This document shows, one piece after another, positions 32,222 to 41,712 of a DNA stretch of 64,000 bases; position 1 is the stretch's first letter, and the number at the start of each line of letters is the position of its first letter. The translations under genes and the position numbers were made by a program. A model generated the notes under the pieces. The model searched no databases. It was given only the letters and a program-made list of their open reading frames with translations, and was not told the DNA's origin. The DNA comes from Candidatus Saccharibacteria bacterium UBA6258 (GTDB taxonomy: Bacteria; Patescibacteriota; Saccharimonadia; Saccharimonadales; Saccharimonadaceae), in NCBI GenBank assembly GCA_002441145.1, contig DJVK01000021.1:922-64921 (forward strand). The letters run 5' to 3'.

Positions 32222-33340
32222 ATGATGAGTGCGAGGGGAAAACTATATATATTGAGCGTGCTATTAATAGCCGCATCTGTGACATCTGTCTATAAGGCGC
32301 CGGCAGTGTATGCGGCGCAAATAACAACGCGTAGCGTAACGCTACTTGCAAACGGTGCAGTAGGAGGGTCTACACCGGGCGGAGTAGTTAACCATAAGTT
32401 CGACTTTACATTACCAAGTAACTCAAGTGTCGGTTCGATTAAGTTCGAATACTGTACTATCGCCAGCGTTACCGAAGGGTGTGTCGCACCTACAGACCTT
32501 AGTGCCGCATCGGCCACATTCGGTGGTGAAGCTGGTGCTACCGGGTTTAGCATCGGATCTGCAACAACAAATATAGTGACGATAGCACGAGCTTCTGCGA
32601 CTGCTGCCACCGGCGCAGTTTCGTACACCCTTAACGGCGTCCTTAACCCATCCCCCGCTAACTACACTTTCTTCGTACGTATAAGTACCTTCGCAAGTCT
32701 CGATGGTACCGGTACCGCAATCGACACAGGTACGGTTGCTGCAAGTACAGCAAACCCCATCCAACTTACTGGTATCATGCCTGAGTCACTAATCTTCTGT
32801 ACAGGAGAGACTATCGACTTGACCGTTAACGGCGACCCTAACTGTTCTACCGCAACTGGTGGTGTCATCGCATTTAACCAGCTATTCTCGCCAACCGACA
32901 CAGCGACAGCTACCTCGCAGATGGCAGCCAGCACGAACGCCCTTACGGGCTATGCAATTACCGTCAACGGCACGACACTTACCTCAGGATCCGCAACCAT
33001 TCCTGCAATGAGCACTGCGGCTACTGGAACCAAAGGTAAGAGTGAATTCGGTATGAACTTACGCCTTAACACCACCGCTACCTCAACGGTTGCAGCTGGT
33101 GGCGAGATTACTCCAGTATCTGATGGCGGCGATTTACGCGCTCAAGCTCTTGCTGGCTACGAAGTTGCCGACACCTTCAAGTTCACGTCTGGTGATGTTG
33201 TCGCAGACAGTGGATTTAACACACCTGGCCCAACGAACGCACAGCGCTATACAGCTACCTACATAGCTAACGTAGCCGGTAATCAGCTCGCTGGTACATA
33301 CACGACAACCTTAACTTACGTCTGCACCGCTACGTACTAG
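32222..33340 (+). CDS. Secreted surface protein, third of three related genes
   Basis: A 372-residue paralogue of the preceding protein, collinear over nearly its full length: ITTRSVTLLANGAVGGSTPG near the N-terminus, FFVRISTFASLDGTGTAIDTG in reduced form in the middle, GIMPESLIFCTG, FNQLFSPTDTATATSQMAAS, and a C-terminal CTATY. The signal peptide ends VYAAQ. An ATG one codon later is an alternative start. The DUF916-like gene begins 5 bp after its stop, so the two are co-transcribed. Confidence 0.8.
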   Translation: MMSARGKLYILSVLLIAASVTSVYKAPAVYAAQITTRSVTLLANGAVGGSTPGGVVNHKFDFTLPSNSSVGSIKFEYCTIASVTEGCVAPTDLSAASATFGGEAGATGFSIGSATTNIVTIARASATAATGAVSYTLNGVLNPSPANYTFFVRISTFASLDGTGTAIDTGTVAASTANPIQLTGIMPESLIFCTGETIDLTVNGDPNCSTATGGVIAFNQLFSPTDTATATSQMAASTNALTGYAITVNGTTLTSGSATIPAMSTAATGTKGKSEFGMNLRLNTTATSTVAAGGEITPVSDGGDLRAQALAGYEVADTFKFTSGDVVADSGFNTPGPTNAQRYTATYIANVAGNQLAGTYTTTLTYVCTATY

Positions 33341-33345
33341 AGACC

Positions 33346-34350
33346 ATGAAACAATACATCCACCATATCACCACACCGCTCGTCTTCGCATCATTAATAC
33401 TTGTCGCATTCGCAGGCATGGCAAATGCCGTCGATCCGCCTGCACAGCCCAATAGCGCCGGTCAAGCACTCGAGATTGCACCCCCCGTGCTTAGCCTTGT
33501 CGCAGACCCAGGTGAAGTTATTGACACTCAAATCAGCCTACGCGATGTCTCGACGTCGAGTCTTGTCGTAACAAGTACAGTTAACGACTTCACGGCCGCC
33601 GGTGAAGACGGCTCACCAAAGATCGATGTTGATAAAACCGAACCTAGTCCTTATTCTATAATTTCTTGGGTGTCGCCACTCCCTGAACTTAATCTTAAGC
33701 CACGCCAAATCGAAAAATTGCCTGTCAAAATTACCGTCCCTGCGAACGCAGTGCCTGGTGGCTACTATGGCGTTGTTCGCTTTAGCGCCGTCCCACCAGA
33801 TGTCGAAACCTCAGGTGTCTCGCTTTCTGCAAGTCTTGGTGCATTGATTTTTATTCGGGTCAATGGTGACGCAAAAGAAAGTATGGAAATCGTAGAATTT
33901 TCAGTCAACAAAGATGGTGACACAGGCTCATTCTTTGACGCTGCACCACTCGAATTCGTAGAACGCATTAAGAACACCGGTACAGTACACGAGCAGCCGG
34001 TCGGTACAATCATCGTTAAAGATATGTTCGGCAAGAATGTCGTCGGCCTAAACGTCAACCTAGAAAACCGCAACGTTCTGCCTAATAGTACACGTAAATT
34101 CACAACACCGCTCGATAAATCATCGATCGGTAACCGAATGTTATTTGGCCGCTATACTGCTGAGCTCACAAGTAAATTTGGACTCAAAGGCCAAACTGTT
34201 ACTAAAAAGATTTCATTCTGGGTCATTCCATGGAAGCTCATCCTCGGAGTCATAACCATTCTCGCCATTGCAATCGTCGGTATCATCTATGCTATTCGCC
34301 GCAACAACGAACGCCTACTCGGTAAATCTCGCGGCACCCGACGTCGCTAA
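33346..34350 (+). CDS. DUF916-like exported protein with C-terminal membrane anchor
   Basis: A 334-residue protein with a signal peptide (cleaved near ANAVD), an immunoglobulin-like N-terminal domain (LEIAPPVLSLVADPGEVID, a linker near KPRQIEKLPVKITVP, then GGYYGVVRFSAVPP), a second beta domain, a C-terminal membrane helix (about 296-316) and a basic tail. This matches the layout of DUF916-type WxL-interacting proteins, which in Gram-positives sit beside genes for WxL surface proteins. The neighbouring three paralogues could be the partners. The family match is by pattern, not by a search. Confidence 0.68.
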   Translation: MKQYIHHITTPLVFASLILVAFAGMANAVDPPAQPNSAGQALEIAPPVLSLVADPGEVIDTQISLRDVSTSSLVVTSTVNDFTAAGEDGSPKIDVDKTEPSPYSIISWVSPLPELNLKPRQIEKLPVKITVPANAVPGGYYGVVRFSAVPPDVETSGVSLSASLGALIFIRVNGDAKESMEIVEFSVNKDGDTGSFFDAAPLEFVERIKNTGTVHEQPVGTIIVKDMFGKNVVGLNVNLENRNVLPNSTRKFTTPLDKSSIGNRMLFGRYTAELTSKFGLKGQTVTKKISFWVIPWKLILGVITILAIAIVGIIYAIRRNNERLLGKSRGTRRR

Positions 34351-34370
34351 CCCCGTGATATAATAAGCTT

Positions 34371-35321
34371 ATGCTACAGCACTTCAAGCTGATTCACCGC
34401 AGTCATAGCGGCAAGGTACGTCCTCACGAACACACTTCGTATCTTCCGCTTGCTGTCATTTTACTGGTCATCGGATTCTTCTTAACTAGTATCACGGCGA
34501 CAGCCTGGGAGCGACCCGGCCCAGCATCAGGATCAATCGGTTTGAGCGGCGAGGTCCCAGCGGCACCACCGACCGTCGCAGCTACCATTAAGGTCCCCGC
34601 CAACGGTCAGCGTTTTAATCAGACGCCAATTACTGTGTCTGGAACTTGCCCAACATCTACGCTCGTGGAGCTATTTAAAAATGATATCTTCGCTGGATCA
34701 ACTGCCTGTAGCGATGCCGGGACGTATTCACTAGAAATAGACCTGCTTATTGGTGCAAACACTCTCGTAGCACGCGTCTACGACTCGCTCAACCAGCCTG
34801 GCCCCGATTCTAACGTCGTTGTCGTGTATTATGACGCCCTGCCCACACAAGCGAGCGCACTGGCTCCGTTAGTATTTGGCGGCGAACAATTAATCGTAAA
34901 TACCGACGCCGTCTTCAGAGGCGCCTTCCCTAACAAAGAGATGACCATACCTATCGATATCTTAGGTGGCCGTGCGCCATATGCAGTTAACGTTCAATGG
35001 GGTGACTCAACCAATAAGGTCGTGTCCCGTCCTGACAATGCCTCGTTCCGAACCGAACACACCTATGCCAAAGCCGGTACCTACCAACTTTCGATCCAGG
35101 CAACAGATGCCGATGGTCGCGTTGCCTTTTTGACAGTAGCCTCAATCGTGAACGGTCAGCCAGATCCAGCGCCTACATCGACAGGATCTACCGAAAACAA
35201 GAATACTCTCTTACTCCTCTGGCCACTCTATGCGGCAACCTTTGCTGTCGTAGTCAGTTTTTGGATGGGCGAATGGCGCGAAAAGCGCTTGCTCATCAAG
35301 CATGGCGTACTCGCAGCTTAA
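34371..35321 (+). CDS. Membrane-anchored protein with Ig-like and PKD-like domains
   Basis: A 316-residue protein anchored at both ends: a membrane helix at about 24-44 and a second at about 281-300 followed by a basic tail. Between them lie an Ig-like domain (PANGQRFNQTPITVSGTCP) and a PKD-like domain (VNVQWGDSTNKVVSR, then YAKAGTYQLSIQATDADG). Such domains mediate protein or glycan contacts at the surface. TATAAT (34359-34364) is 6 nt before the ATG, predicting a leaderless message distinct from the upstream operon. Confidence 0.78.
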   Translation: MLQHFKLIHRSHSGKVRPHEHTSYLPLAVILLVIGFFLTSITATAWERPGPASGSIGLSGEVPAAPPTVAATIKVPANGQRFNQTPITVSGTCPTSTLVELFKNDIFAGSTACSDAGTYSLEIDLLIGANTLVARVYDSLNQPGPDSNVVVVYYDALPTQASALAPLVFGGEQLIVNTDAVFRGAFPNKEMTIPIDILGGRAPYAVNVQWGDSTNKVVSRPDNASFRTEHTYAKAGTYQLSIQATDADGRVAFLTVASIVNGQPDPAPTSTGSTENKNTLLLLWPLYAATFAVVVSFWMGEWREKRLLIKHGVLAA

Positions 35322-35368
35322 CCTTTGCCCCCTATAATTACTATCGTATAGATTTATTGCGAATAATG

Positions 35369-35397
35369 TTGCATTGTTAAACATAAGCGCGTATGAT
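35369..35397 (+). promoter_or_regulatory. Promoter of the 1363-aa surface protein gene
   Basis: TTGCAT (35369-35374), 17 bp, TATGAT (35392-35397). The leader of about 78 nt is A-rich and unstructured and has no Shine-Dalgarno sequence. Confidence 0.6.
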
Positions 35398-35481
35398 AAA
35401 AGAGTAAAACCTTATGTGTGAGACAAAAAACGGTTTACAAAATTAACAACAAAATAAAATAACACAGAGACTAAAAACAAA

Positions 35482-38400
35482 ATGATTCTTGGTGTTTTTC
35501 GCGTTCCACGCGTTCTTAAGAGGCTAATTACTAGCGCCCTATTGTTGGGCGTATTTGTCGTTTCTGCCAATCATTTTGTTGCGCCCGCTCAAGCTGTCGC
35601 AGGAATCAACTCGCAAATTAACTTCCAAGGTCGCCTACTTAACGCATCTGGCGCCCCTGTTGCCGACGGCAACTACAATATGCAATTCAAGATTTACCAA
35701 GATGGCACCGGTACTGCTGCAGGCAACCCTGGCGGTACCCTTAAGTGGACCGAGAGCTACATGAACTCAGCTAGTACGGGCATTACCGTTAAGAACGGTT
35801 ACGTATCGGCGCAACTCGGTTCAATTACCCCATTCGGTACCAGTATCGACTGGAACCAGGATACGCTATGGCTCAGTGTCAACGTCGGTAACACCAACGC
35901 AACCTGTACCCCATTCACCTCTTGTGCACCCGACGGCGAAATGCTACCTATGAAGCGATTATCGTCGACTCCGTTCTCACTTAACTCAGGCATGCTCGGT
36001 GGCAAAACAGCTGCTCAGTTCTTGCAACTAGCTCAGGGTGTCCAAACCGAAGCCTCGACTAATACGTCTAGCATTTTTATTAACAAGACTGGTAGCGGCG
36101 GCAACTTCATGCAACTACAGTCAGCCGGCACAGACGTATTTACCATTACTAGCGCAGGCGACATCCAAATGGGGGCTAACGCGAATCACACCGTTTCGGT
36201 TGCGGCGGCGGGTGCTGGCGTTGCCGGTAAGGCACTGACTGTCAGCGCCGGTGCAGCCGGAGCGGGCGGCGCGGCTGCAGTAGGTGGCACTTTGACACTC
36301 CAAGGTGGTAGTGCGGCCGGTACAGGTAACGCAAACGGTGGCGATGTCACTATAGCTGGCGGTGCGGGTGTTGGCACCGGCGCAAATGGCCTTGTGAACC
36401 TTGGCGCATCAGCATACAGCGCCGGTACTAACCCTACTTGTACGGTTAGCTGTACGGTTAATCAGTCGATCGTGGACGGCAATAGTACGGCTATAGTCAG
36501 TGCGAGTGGCCTTGATATTGTCATTACCCTCCCTGCGCCGACAAAGAACACCGTCGGGCGCATGCTCTACGTCACGACTACAAGTGGTAGTAACGACTTT
36601 ACCCTAGCCGCTAACGCAGGCGCAGATGCGCTTAGTGTCACTATGCGCGCTAACACCACGGCAACCATGATTTGGAACGGTACGGCATGGACTCCAGGTG
36701 GTGCCAGCAACGCCATTACTCTTCAGGCGACCTACAATAACGGCACGAACCCTTCAGAAACTCCAGAGATTAAACTCGACGGTATCCGCGGAACCATCGA
36801 CATCCAAGATGCAGACACGACAATCGGCCAGGACATCCTCAACGTGCGCGGTAGCAACGCTGCGGGCTTAGGTACCGTCCTCTTCGGTGTCAGCAACAGT
36901 GGTCGTGTCACGATTCAGGGTACGACAGATAACGCATCTGCCTTTCGCGTTTTGAACGCAAGCGGTAACTACTTGTTTAACATTAATAGTAGTAACAACT
37001 ATGTGATTTCAAACTCAATCAAGTCATTAGGCAATGAGGTTACCAACCCCGGCTTCGAGGCTGGCGGTTCGCTTTCAAATGGCGAAGAAGGCTGGTTCGG
37101 CCCATCACAAGCAAGTATTCAGGCTCTATCCGTCCATAGCGGCAACTTTGGCTTGCAAACCATGACAAACGGCACCGTTCTCGACACGTTTGCTGGCAAC
37201 TACTTCGAAGTAGAGGCTGGCGAGAGTGTCTATGCTTCAGGATACGTACGCAGCACTAGCGGCGCCAACGGTGCTGGTGGTATCAAGATTACTTGGTATA
37301 ACAAAGACAAGACCGTCCTTAGCTCCTCATCTGATTTACTTTTCGCAAACACTGCGTGGATATTAAGCAAAGTAAGCGGTACCGCTCCAGCGGGTACCGT
37401 TTATGCTCGTATCTCTGCGAATGTCCACTCAACTGCGACAATTGGCACCTACTACTTTGATGACTTCTACATGAAAAAGAACTCAGAAGCCGCAAGCTAC
37501 ACGCACCGCAATGCATCAGATAGTGCAGCTGCGTTCCGCATTCAGTCTGCTGGCGCCGCTCAGACTCTATTTACTGCTAATACAACCAACAACACCATCA
37601 AGATTGGCGACAGCACCGGTAGCGACACCGCGACCACTCTACTCGTCGTTGACACCGCATCGGTCGACCCAACGACTGTCTCGGGTAAAGACGGTGGTAT
37701 GTTCTACAATTCAACCACCAACAGCCTTAAGGCCGTTATTGGTGGCGCTGTCGTCGATATCTGTACCACTGCAGTCACTTGTAACGGTTACTCTGCGGCA
37801 GCTGGCTCATCAATCCAATTGCAGACTACTACTCCTGGTACTTCACAGATCGGTCACTTCAACATTACTGGTACCGGTATTCTTACTCGACTACAAACTC
37901 AGGACCGTACAACTGTAAACAGCGACAACCTTACCATCACGACTGGTAACTCTACCCTCGCCGGTGGTAAATCTGGCGACCTCAAGCTTGATGTCGGTAC
38001 CGCTGGAGCTGGTGGTACGCTTGGCGCAATTACGATTGGTCACGCGGGAGTCAAAACAACGATGGGTGGCAATTTAGAAATCCAAGGCGCGAATACGCTT
38101 ACGCTTGGTACGAGCAGTGCTGCTAATGGATCAATACTCTTCAAGACTTCTCAGGGTGCGAACACTGTAACGCTACAGGCACCAGACCAAAACCCATCTG
38201 AAAACGTCGTCCTTAAGCTCCCTACTAGCGTTACTGGCACGGCTGGCTACTGTTTGAAGAACACGACCAATGATGGCCAGTTGCAGTTCCAGGACTGTGC
38301 TGCGGGTATTAGTGTCAACTTGCAAGATGTCTACGACAACAGTGCGCCTGCAAATGTGAACTTGGCGAGCGGTAAAGACTTCTCGATCACTTCTGTCGAC

Positions 38401-39573
38401 TCAACCGTAGACCCTAACGTGTTCATTAACCTACAGTGTGTAAACGGATGCGGCACCAATGGCGGTCGCTTCGCTGTTCAAAACGGTGGCGTCGACGTAC
38501 TTTCTGTGTTGCCTAACGGTGGCGGCATCAGTTTGAACGAAGATGTACAAATCGGATCGGGCACTACCGACGCTGTCATGAACAAGCTCCAGCTCGACAG
38601 CTATAATGGTGCGGACCAAGATGTCATTAACTGTACCTCGACGCTCAACCAAGGTACGCTCTATTACAACACGTCAATGGGTAGCATCCGTGGCTGTGTA
38701 AGTGGCGTATGGACTGACATCTCTAACCCAGACACACTTGGTCTGCTTACCTTCGGTATCGTGCCTTCAAGTGGTAGCCCGAGCGACGCGTACGACCTAC
38801 CGTCGTTGATTAGCAACGGTTCTTCTGGCCCTTGTAAGGTATCGCGAACAGCGAACAATACCGTTCAAGTAAACGCTTGTACCGCCTATTCTAACGGACG
38901 CCGCGTCAGCGTCGACTCACAAGCCCTATACATTAACCAGCCAGCGTTTGGGGCACTGAGTATCACTATGGACGCCACGAACGTATGGGCACACGTATGT
39001 CTTGATCCAACCACAGGTAAGGCGCGTTGGTCATCCCACCTTGATGGCACCGGTGCAGCGACCGCAAACGCTGAACTCCCAGCCTTTAGCGCCGCTAAAC
39101 CGATTCTCTGCCTCGCAGACGTCCAGTGGTCAAACACTTCGTCAGCTATCGACAACCTGTACGACGTACGCACCTTTAGCTCAACCCTAAAAGAAGCTGT
39201 CATTACGTCGAGCGCCGTCGAATTAGGCATGCTCGTCGATGCCGGCACCACTGGCGCTATGCAACCAGGAGCATCAGCCAGCCAGAAGCTCTACGGCCTT
39301 GTGCTCGTCGCCGACTCCGCAAACCCAACATCTGCAGGTGCACCTAACGCTATCGTCGGAACAACCGGCCCAGGCTGGGTAAAGGCAATCGCCGGTACCG
39401 CCGGGCAGTTCATCCGATCAAGTACGACGGCTGGTTACGGAAGAACAATCATCGCCATTCCGAACAACTCCTTCTACTTCTCTGCAGGCAACACGCGTAC
39501 CAATTACAGCACAGCCTGTACTACAACGTCCGACTGTGCAGGATCGCTCTACGTGAACTTCAACGTGCGCTAA
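35482..39573 (+). CDS. Giant secreted tail-fibre-like surface protein
   Basis: A 1363-residue exported protein with a signal peptide ending in PAQA. An N-terminal domain (about 42-150) opens with INFQGRLLNASGAPVADGNY, common in CPR surface proteins. Gly/Ala-rich repetitive beta regions follow (for example GAAGAGGAAAVGGTLTLQGG). A carbohydrate-binding-like beta sandwich spans about 515-665 (NPGFEAGG to YYFDDFYM). Several tail-fibre-style units such as GGMFYNSTTNSLKAVIGGAV and TLYYNTSMGSIRGCVSG are present, then a Cys-containing C-terminal region. No sortase motif or C-terminal anchor is visible. The likely role is host or surface adhesion, which is inference. Long in-frame coding with no breaks argues that it is functional. 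Confidence 0.82.
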   Translation: MILGVFRVPRVLKRLITSALLLGVFVVSANHFVAPAQAVAGINSQINFQGRLLNASGAPVADGNYNMQFKIYQDGTGTAAGNPGGTLKWTESYMNSASTGITVKNGYVSAQLGSITPFGTSIDWNQDTLWLSVNVGNTNATCTPFTSCAPDGEMLPMKRLSSTPFSLNSGMLGGKTAAQFLQLAQGVQTEASTNTSSIFINKTGSGGNFMQLQSAGTDVFTITSAGDIQMGANANHTVSVAAAGAGVAGKALTVSAGAAGAGGAAAVGGTLTLQGGSAAGTGNANGGDVTIAGGAGVGTGANGLVNLGASAYSAGTNPTCTVSCTVNQSIVDGNSTAIVSASGLDIVITLPAPTKNTVGRMLYVTTTSGSNDFTLAANAGADALSVTMRANTTATMIWNGTAWTPGGASNAITLQATYNNGTNPSETPEIKLDGIRGTIDIQDADTTIGQDILNVRGSNAAGLGTVLFGVSNSGRVTIQGTTDNASAFRVLNASGNYLFNINSSNNYVISNSIKSLGNEVTNPGFEAGGSLSNGEEGWFGPSQASIQALSVHSGNFGLQTMTNGTVLDTFAGNYFEVEAGESVYASGYVRSTSGANGAGGIKITWYNKDKTVLSSSSDLLFANTAWILSKVSGTAPAGTVYARISANVHSTATIGTYYFDDFYMKKNSEAASYTHRNASDSAAAFRIQSAGAAQTLFTANTTNNTIKIGDSTGSDTATTLLVVDTASVDPTTVSGKDGGMFYNSTTNSLKAVIGGAVVDICTTAVTCNGYSAAAGSSIQLQTTTPGTSQIGHFNITGTGILTRLQTQDRTTVNSDNLTITTGNSTLAGGKSGDLKLDVGTAGAGGTLGAITIGHAGVKTTMGGNLEIQGANTLTLGTSSAANGSILFKTSQGANTVTLQAPDQNPSENVVLKLPTSVTGTAGYCLKNTTNDGQLQFQDCAAGISVNLQDVYDNSAPANVNLASGKDFSITSVDSTVDPNVFINLQCVNGCGTNGGRFAVQNGGVDVLSVLPNGGGISLNEDVQIGSGTTDAVMNKLQLDSYNGADQDVINCTSTLNQGTLYYNTSMGSIRGCVSGVWTDISNPDTLGLLTFGIVPSSGSPSDAYDLPSLISNGSSGPCKVSRTANNTVQVNACTAYSNGRRVSVDSQALYINQPAFGALSITMDATNVWAHVCLDPTTGKARWSSHLDGTGAATANAELPAFSAAKPILCLADVQWSNTSSAIDNLYDVRTFSSTLKEAVITSSAVELGMLVDAGTTGAMQPGASASQKLYGLVLVADSANPTSAGAPNAIVGTTGPGWVKAIAGTAGQFIRSSTTAGYGRTIIAIPNNSFYFSAGNTRTNYSTACTTTSDCAGSLYVNFNVR

Positions 39574-39588
39574 GGTATAATTACTAGT

Positions 39589-40143
39589 ATGAATACTATA
39601 TGGGGTAGCGTACGTGCACATTGGCGCAAAATCATCGCCGTCATTGTCGCGCTCTGTCTGTTGGGCGGTATCGGCTATGTTGTCTATGCATTCACGCAAC
39701 AACGCGATAATCCTATTCCAACCGAAGTGAGTAATGCGCTTACCTTTTCCCCGCTCATCTTACCGAACTATGTCACCGATTACACGACATCCAACTACCA
39801 GATAGGTACGGGTGAAAATCAAGAACAGTTTTTCACCTACGATATTCATGGCCCCAACGACACTATCGTGAGTGTCACAGAGTCCCGTCAACCACCTGAG
39901 TTTAGTGAAGTCGCAGAGTATAAGGATCGGTTTTTGACCAACGTCGTCATGCAAACGTCTAGTATCAGTACGGCTGGCGGCACACTTTACTTAGGTAGAC
40001 AAGCTAGACAGGCAGACAAGCAGCTGGCAGTCATGCTTGAGCGCGGTTTGTTGATCTTTATGAATCCTAGCCGACCCCTCGATGAATCAACATGGCGCGA
40101 TATCGCTGATCAATTAGAAATCCAGCGGATGCGAAAAAAATAA
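39589..40143 (+). CDS. Hypothetical membrane-anchored protein (184 aa)
   Basis: One membrane helix (about 14-34) anchors an external domain of about 150 residues with no Cys in it. The domain has an alternating pattern with VSVTESRQPPEFSEVAEYKD and a basic C-terminus. I recognise no family. TATAAT (39576-39581) 7 nt before the ATG predicts a leaderless message. It lies just after the giant surface protein gene but has its own promoter. Confidence 0.65.
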   Translation: MNTIWGSVRAHWRKIIAVIVALCLLGGIGYVVYAFTQQRDNPIPTEVSNALTFSPLILPNYVTDYTTSNYQIGTGENQEQFFTYDIHGPNDTIVSVTESRQPPEFSEVAEYKDRFLTNVVMQTSSISTAGGTLYLGRQARQADKQLAVMLERGLLIFMNPSRPLDESTWRDIADQLEIQRMRKK

Positions 40144-40161
40144 CCGTCTTATTCGACGGTT
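40142..40161 (-). terminator. Intrinsic terminator of the 175-aa protein gene
   Basis: AACCGTC (40142-40148) pairs with GACGGTT (40155-40161), with a run of T residues following on the minus strand. The stop codon lies in the loop. Confidence 0.72.
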
Positions 40162-40676
40162 ACATCACCTCGTGCGTATGCCGATTGGCTACCGTGAGCA
40201 CAGGTAACTTCGACCGGCCAAACTCCCGACTGCGTATCCGGTGTTACAGTCCATGTCCAACTTAATACGCCAAATTCATCGGCAGCCTTTGGTATCAGTC
40301 CCGAGTCTTTGCTTTCACGTTTGTCGGAATTATAAGTAAACTTAATACTACATGTAGCCGTAGGGAGCGTCTTGATAGATATAGATGAATTCCCACCCCG
40401 GCTCACCGGAGACGTCAAGGTTTGCACGCTGATGCCCACTTTCGCATCATCAGCTATTTTTACGGGTGCTTTAGGGGCAACAGCTTTACTCACCACATCA
40501 GGCAACGGTGTCGCCTCTACCGCCTCTTGTTGGCTCATGTACCATGTATAAGCAGTTCCACCGGTAAACAATAGTCCAGCCAGTATAACAACGGCAATAA
40601 TGCTGCTGCGGATAGATCGACGCCTCCGCTCGACAGTATAATACCGAGCGTTACCGTGCTTGAGACTTTGGAGCAT
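40149..40676 (-). CDS. Hypothetical membrane-anchored protein with Ig-like external domain (175 aa)
   Basis: A basic N-terminus with RRRRS, a membrane helix (about 26-46), a Pro/Ala-rich linker, then a beta-rich domain of about 95 residues with two Cys (TATCSIKF and VEVTCAHG) that likely form the core disulfide of an Ig-like fold. Function unknown. It follows the 186-residue membrane protein gene by 17 bp in the same direction, suggesting an operon. Confidence 0.65.
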   Translation of the reverse strand: MLQSLKHGNARYYTVERRRRSIRSSIIAVVILAGLLFTGGTAYTWYMSQQEAVEATPLPDVVSKAVAPKAPVKIADDAKVGISVQTLTSPVSRGGNSSISIKTLPTATCSIKFTYNSDKRESKDSGLIPKAADEFGVLSWTWTVTPDTQSGVWPVEVTCAHGSQSAYARGDVTVE

Positions 40677-40693
40677 TGAGCGTGGCCTCTAGG

Positions 40694-41254
40694 TTATTTT
40701 TTCGTGGTTTTGTATTGTACGATCGCCTGAGAGACTTTACCCTCTTTGGTCAGGTTCTCAAAGAACAATACTTGCTCGCTACCAATGACCATCTTGTCTT
40801 CTGGACCGTGAATTTCTGTACCAAGTTTAACGATTTGAACATCTGAATTCGACTGAGCGGTGTCTTGTGGGTTTTCGGCATTCTCAGCCCCCGTCGACGA
40901 CGCCTGAAGGTAATAGATATCTGTCAGTGTGTAGTAATTGTTATCAATCTTCTTAAGCTTACCGAAGTACACTTGGCCGTTCGTCAAAAATACTGCCTGG
41001 TACTTACCACCATCGATTAAGCTATTCGCACCGAATACCGTCGACCAAACCGCAAAACCGAGTGCTCCAACCACCAAAACACCAAGAACGATTGGTAATA
41101 ATTTCTTCCATAGGCTCTTTTTAGGGGCCTCGTGGCGAGGTTGGCGGTATTGAGTTGACTGCTGTGGCGCAGCAGCCTGTTGCTGTGGTTGCGCAGGATG
41201 CGCGACAGTTCGCTGTTGGACCGGTCGTTGATTACGGCCAGATAAAGTATCCAT
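40694..41254 (-). CDS. Hypothetical membrane-anchored protein with Gln/Pro-rich N-terminus (186 aa)
   Basis: The cytoplasmic first 45 residues are Gln/Pro/Ala-rich and disordered. A membrane helix follows (about 51-71), then an external domain with YQAVFLTNGQVYFGKLKKID, NNYYTLTDIYYLQ and VQIVKLGTEIHGPEDKMVI, a pattern typical of small beta-barrel surface domains in CPR bacteria. Function unknown. GGGAGAA lies upstream of the ATG. Confidence 0.68.
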   Translation of the reverse strand: MDTLSGRNQRPVQQRTVAHPAQPQQQAAAPQQSTQYRQPRHEAPKKSLWKKLLPIVLGVLVVGALGFAVWSTVFGANSLIDGGKYQAVFLTNGQVYFGKLKKIDNNYYTLTDIYYLQASSTGAENAENPQDTAQSNSDVQIVKLGTEIHGPEDKMVIGSEQVLFFENLTKEGKVSQAIVQYKTTKK

Positions 41255-41325
41255 TAGTCTAGTTCTCCCTGATGTTATCTCTTATGTTTATCATATCACA
41301 AGGGTAAAGCGGTGACAATTGGCTG

Positions 41326-41700
41326 TTATGTCGTGGCCATCGTATCTTTGACCAACTTTACTAGTACATCGGGTGAAACTGATGATTTTAGCATGTAGGT
41401 CGTCGCCCCGAGATTAATCAGTTGCTCGATGTCCGTCTTGCTGTCTAAATTGCTTAATACAACGATAGGTATGTGCTTTTTATTATCAAAATGCTTCAAA
41501 AACTCCCGACCGTCCATGATTGGCATCAAAATATCTAACAGAATAATATCTGGCGTGTGTTTTGATAAATAATCTAGCGCTTCCTTGCCATTGTGCGAAT
41601 TGTGAACTTTGAATCCACTATGAGTAAGTATCATGTTAAATGCGTCGCTCAGCGCCAAATCGTCTTCTACTACCAGTATGAATTGTAGTTTCTTTGCCAT
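41326..41700 (-). CDS. CheY-like single-domain response regulator
   Basis: A 124-residue receiver domain: acidic pocket in VVEDDLALS, phospho-acceptor Asp in ILLDILMPIMDG, Ser in VVLSNLDS and Lys in YMLKSSVS. It has no output domain and closely resembles the regulator at 20484. AAAGGGGAAGAT precedes the ATG. It lies 12 bp after the CHASE kinase gene, its evident partner. Confidence 0.92.
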   Translation of the reverse strand: MAKKLQFILVVEDDLALSDAFNMILTHSGFKVHNSHNGKEALDYLSKHTPDIILLDILMPIMDGREFLKHFDNKKHIPIVVLSNLDSKTDIEQLINLGATTYMLKSSVSPDVLVKLVKDTMATT

Positions 41701-41712
41701 ATCTTCCCCTTT

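Noticed and set aside
41285..41300. Crp-type site TGTTT-ATCATA-TCACA upstream of the 186-aa protein gene
   Set aside because: Only one arm matches, and no -10 box with the expected 21-bp gap was found.
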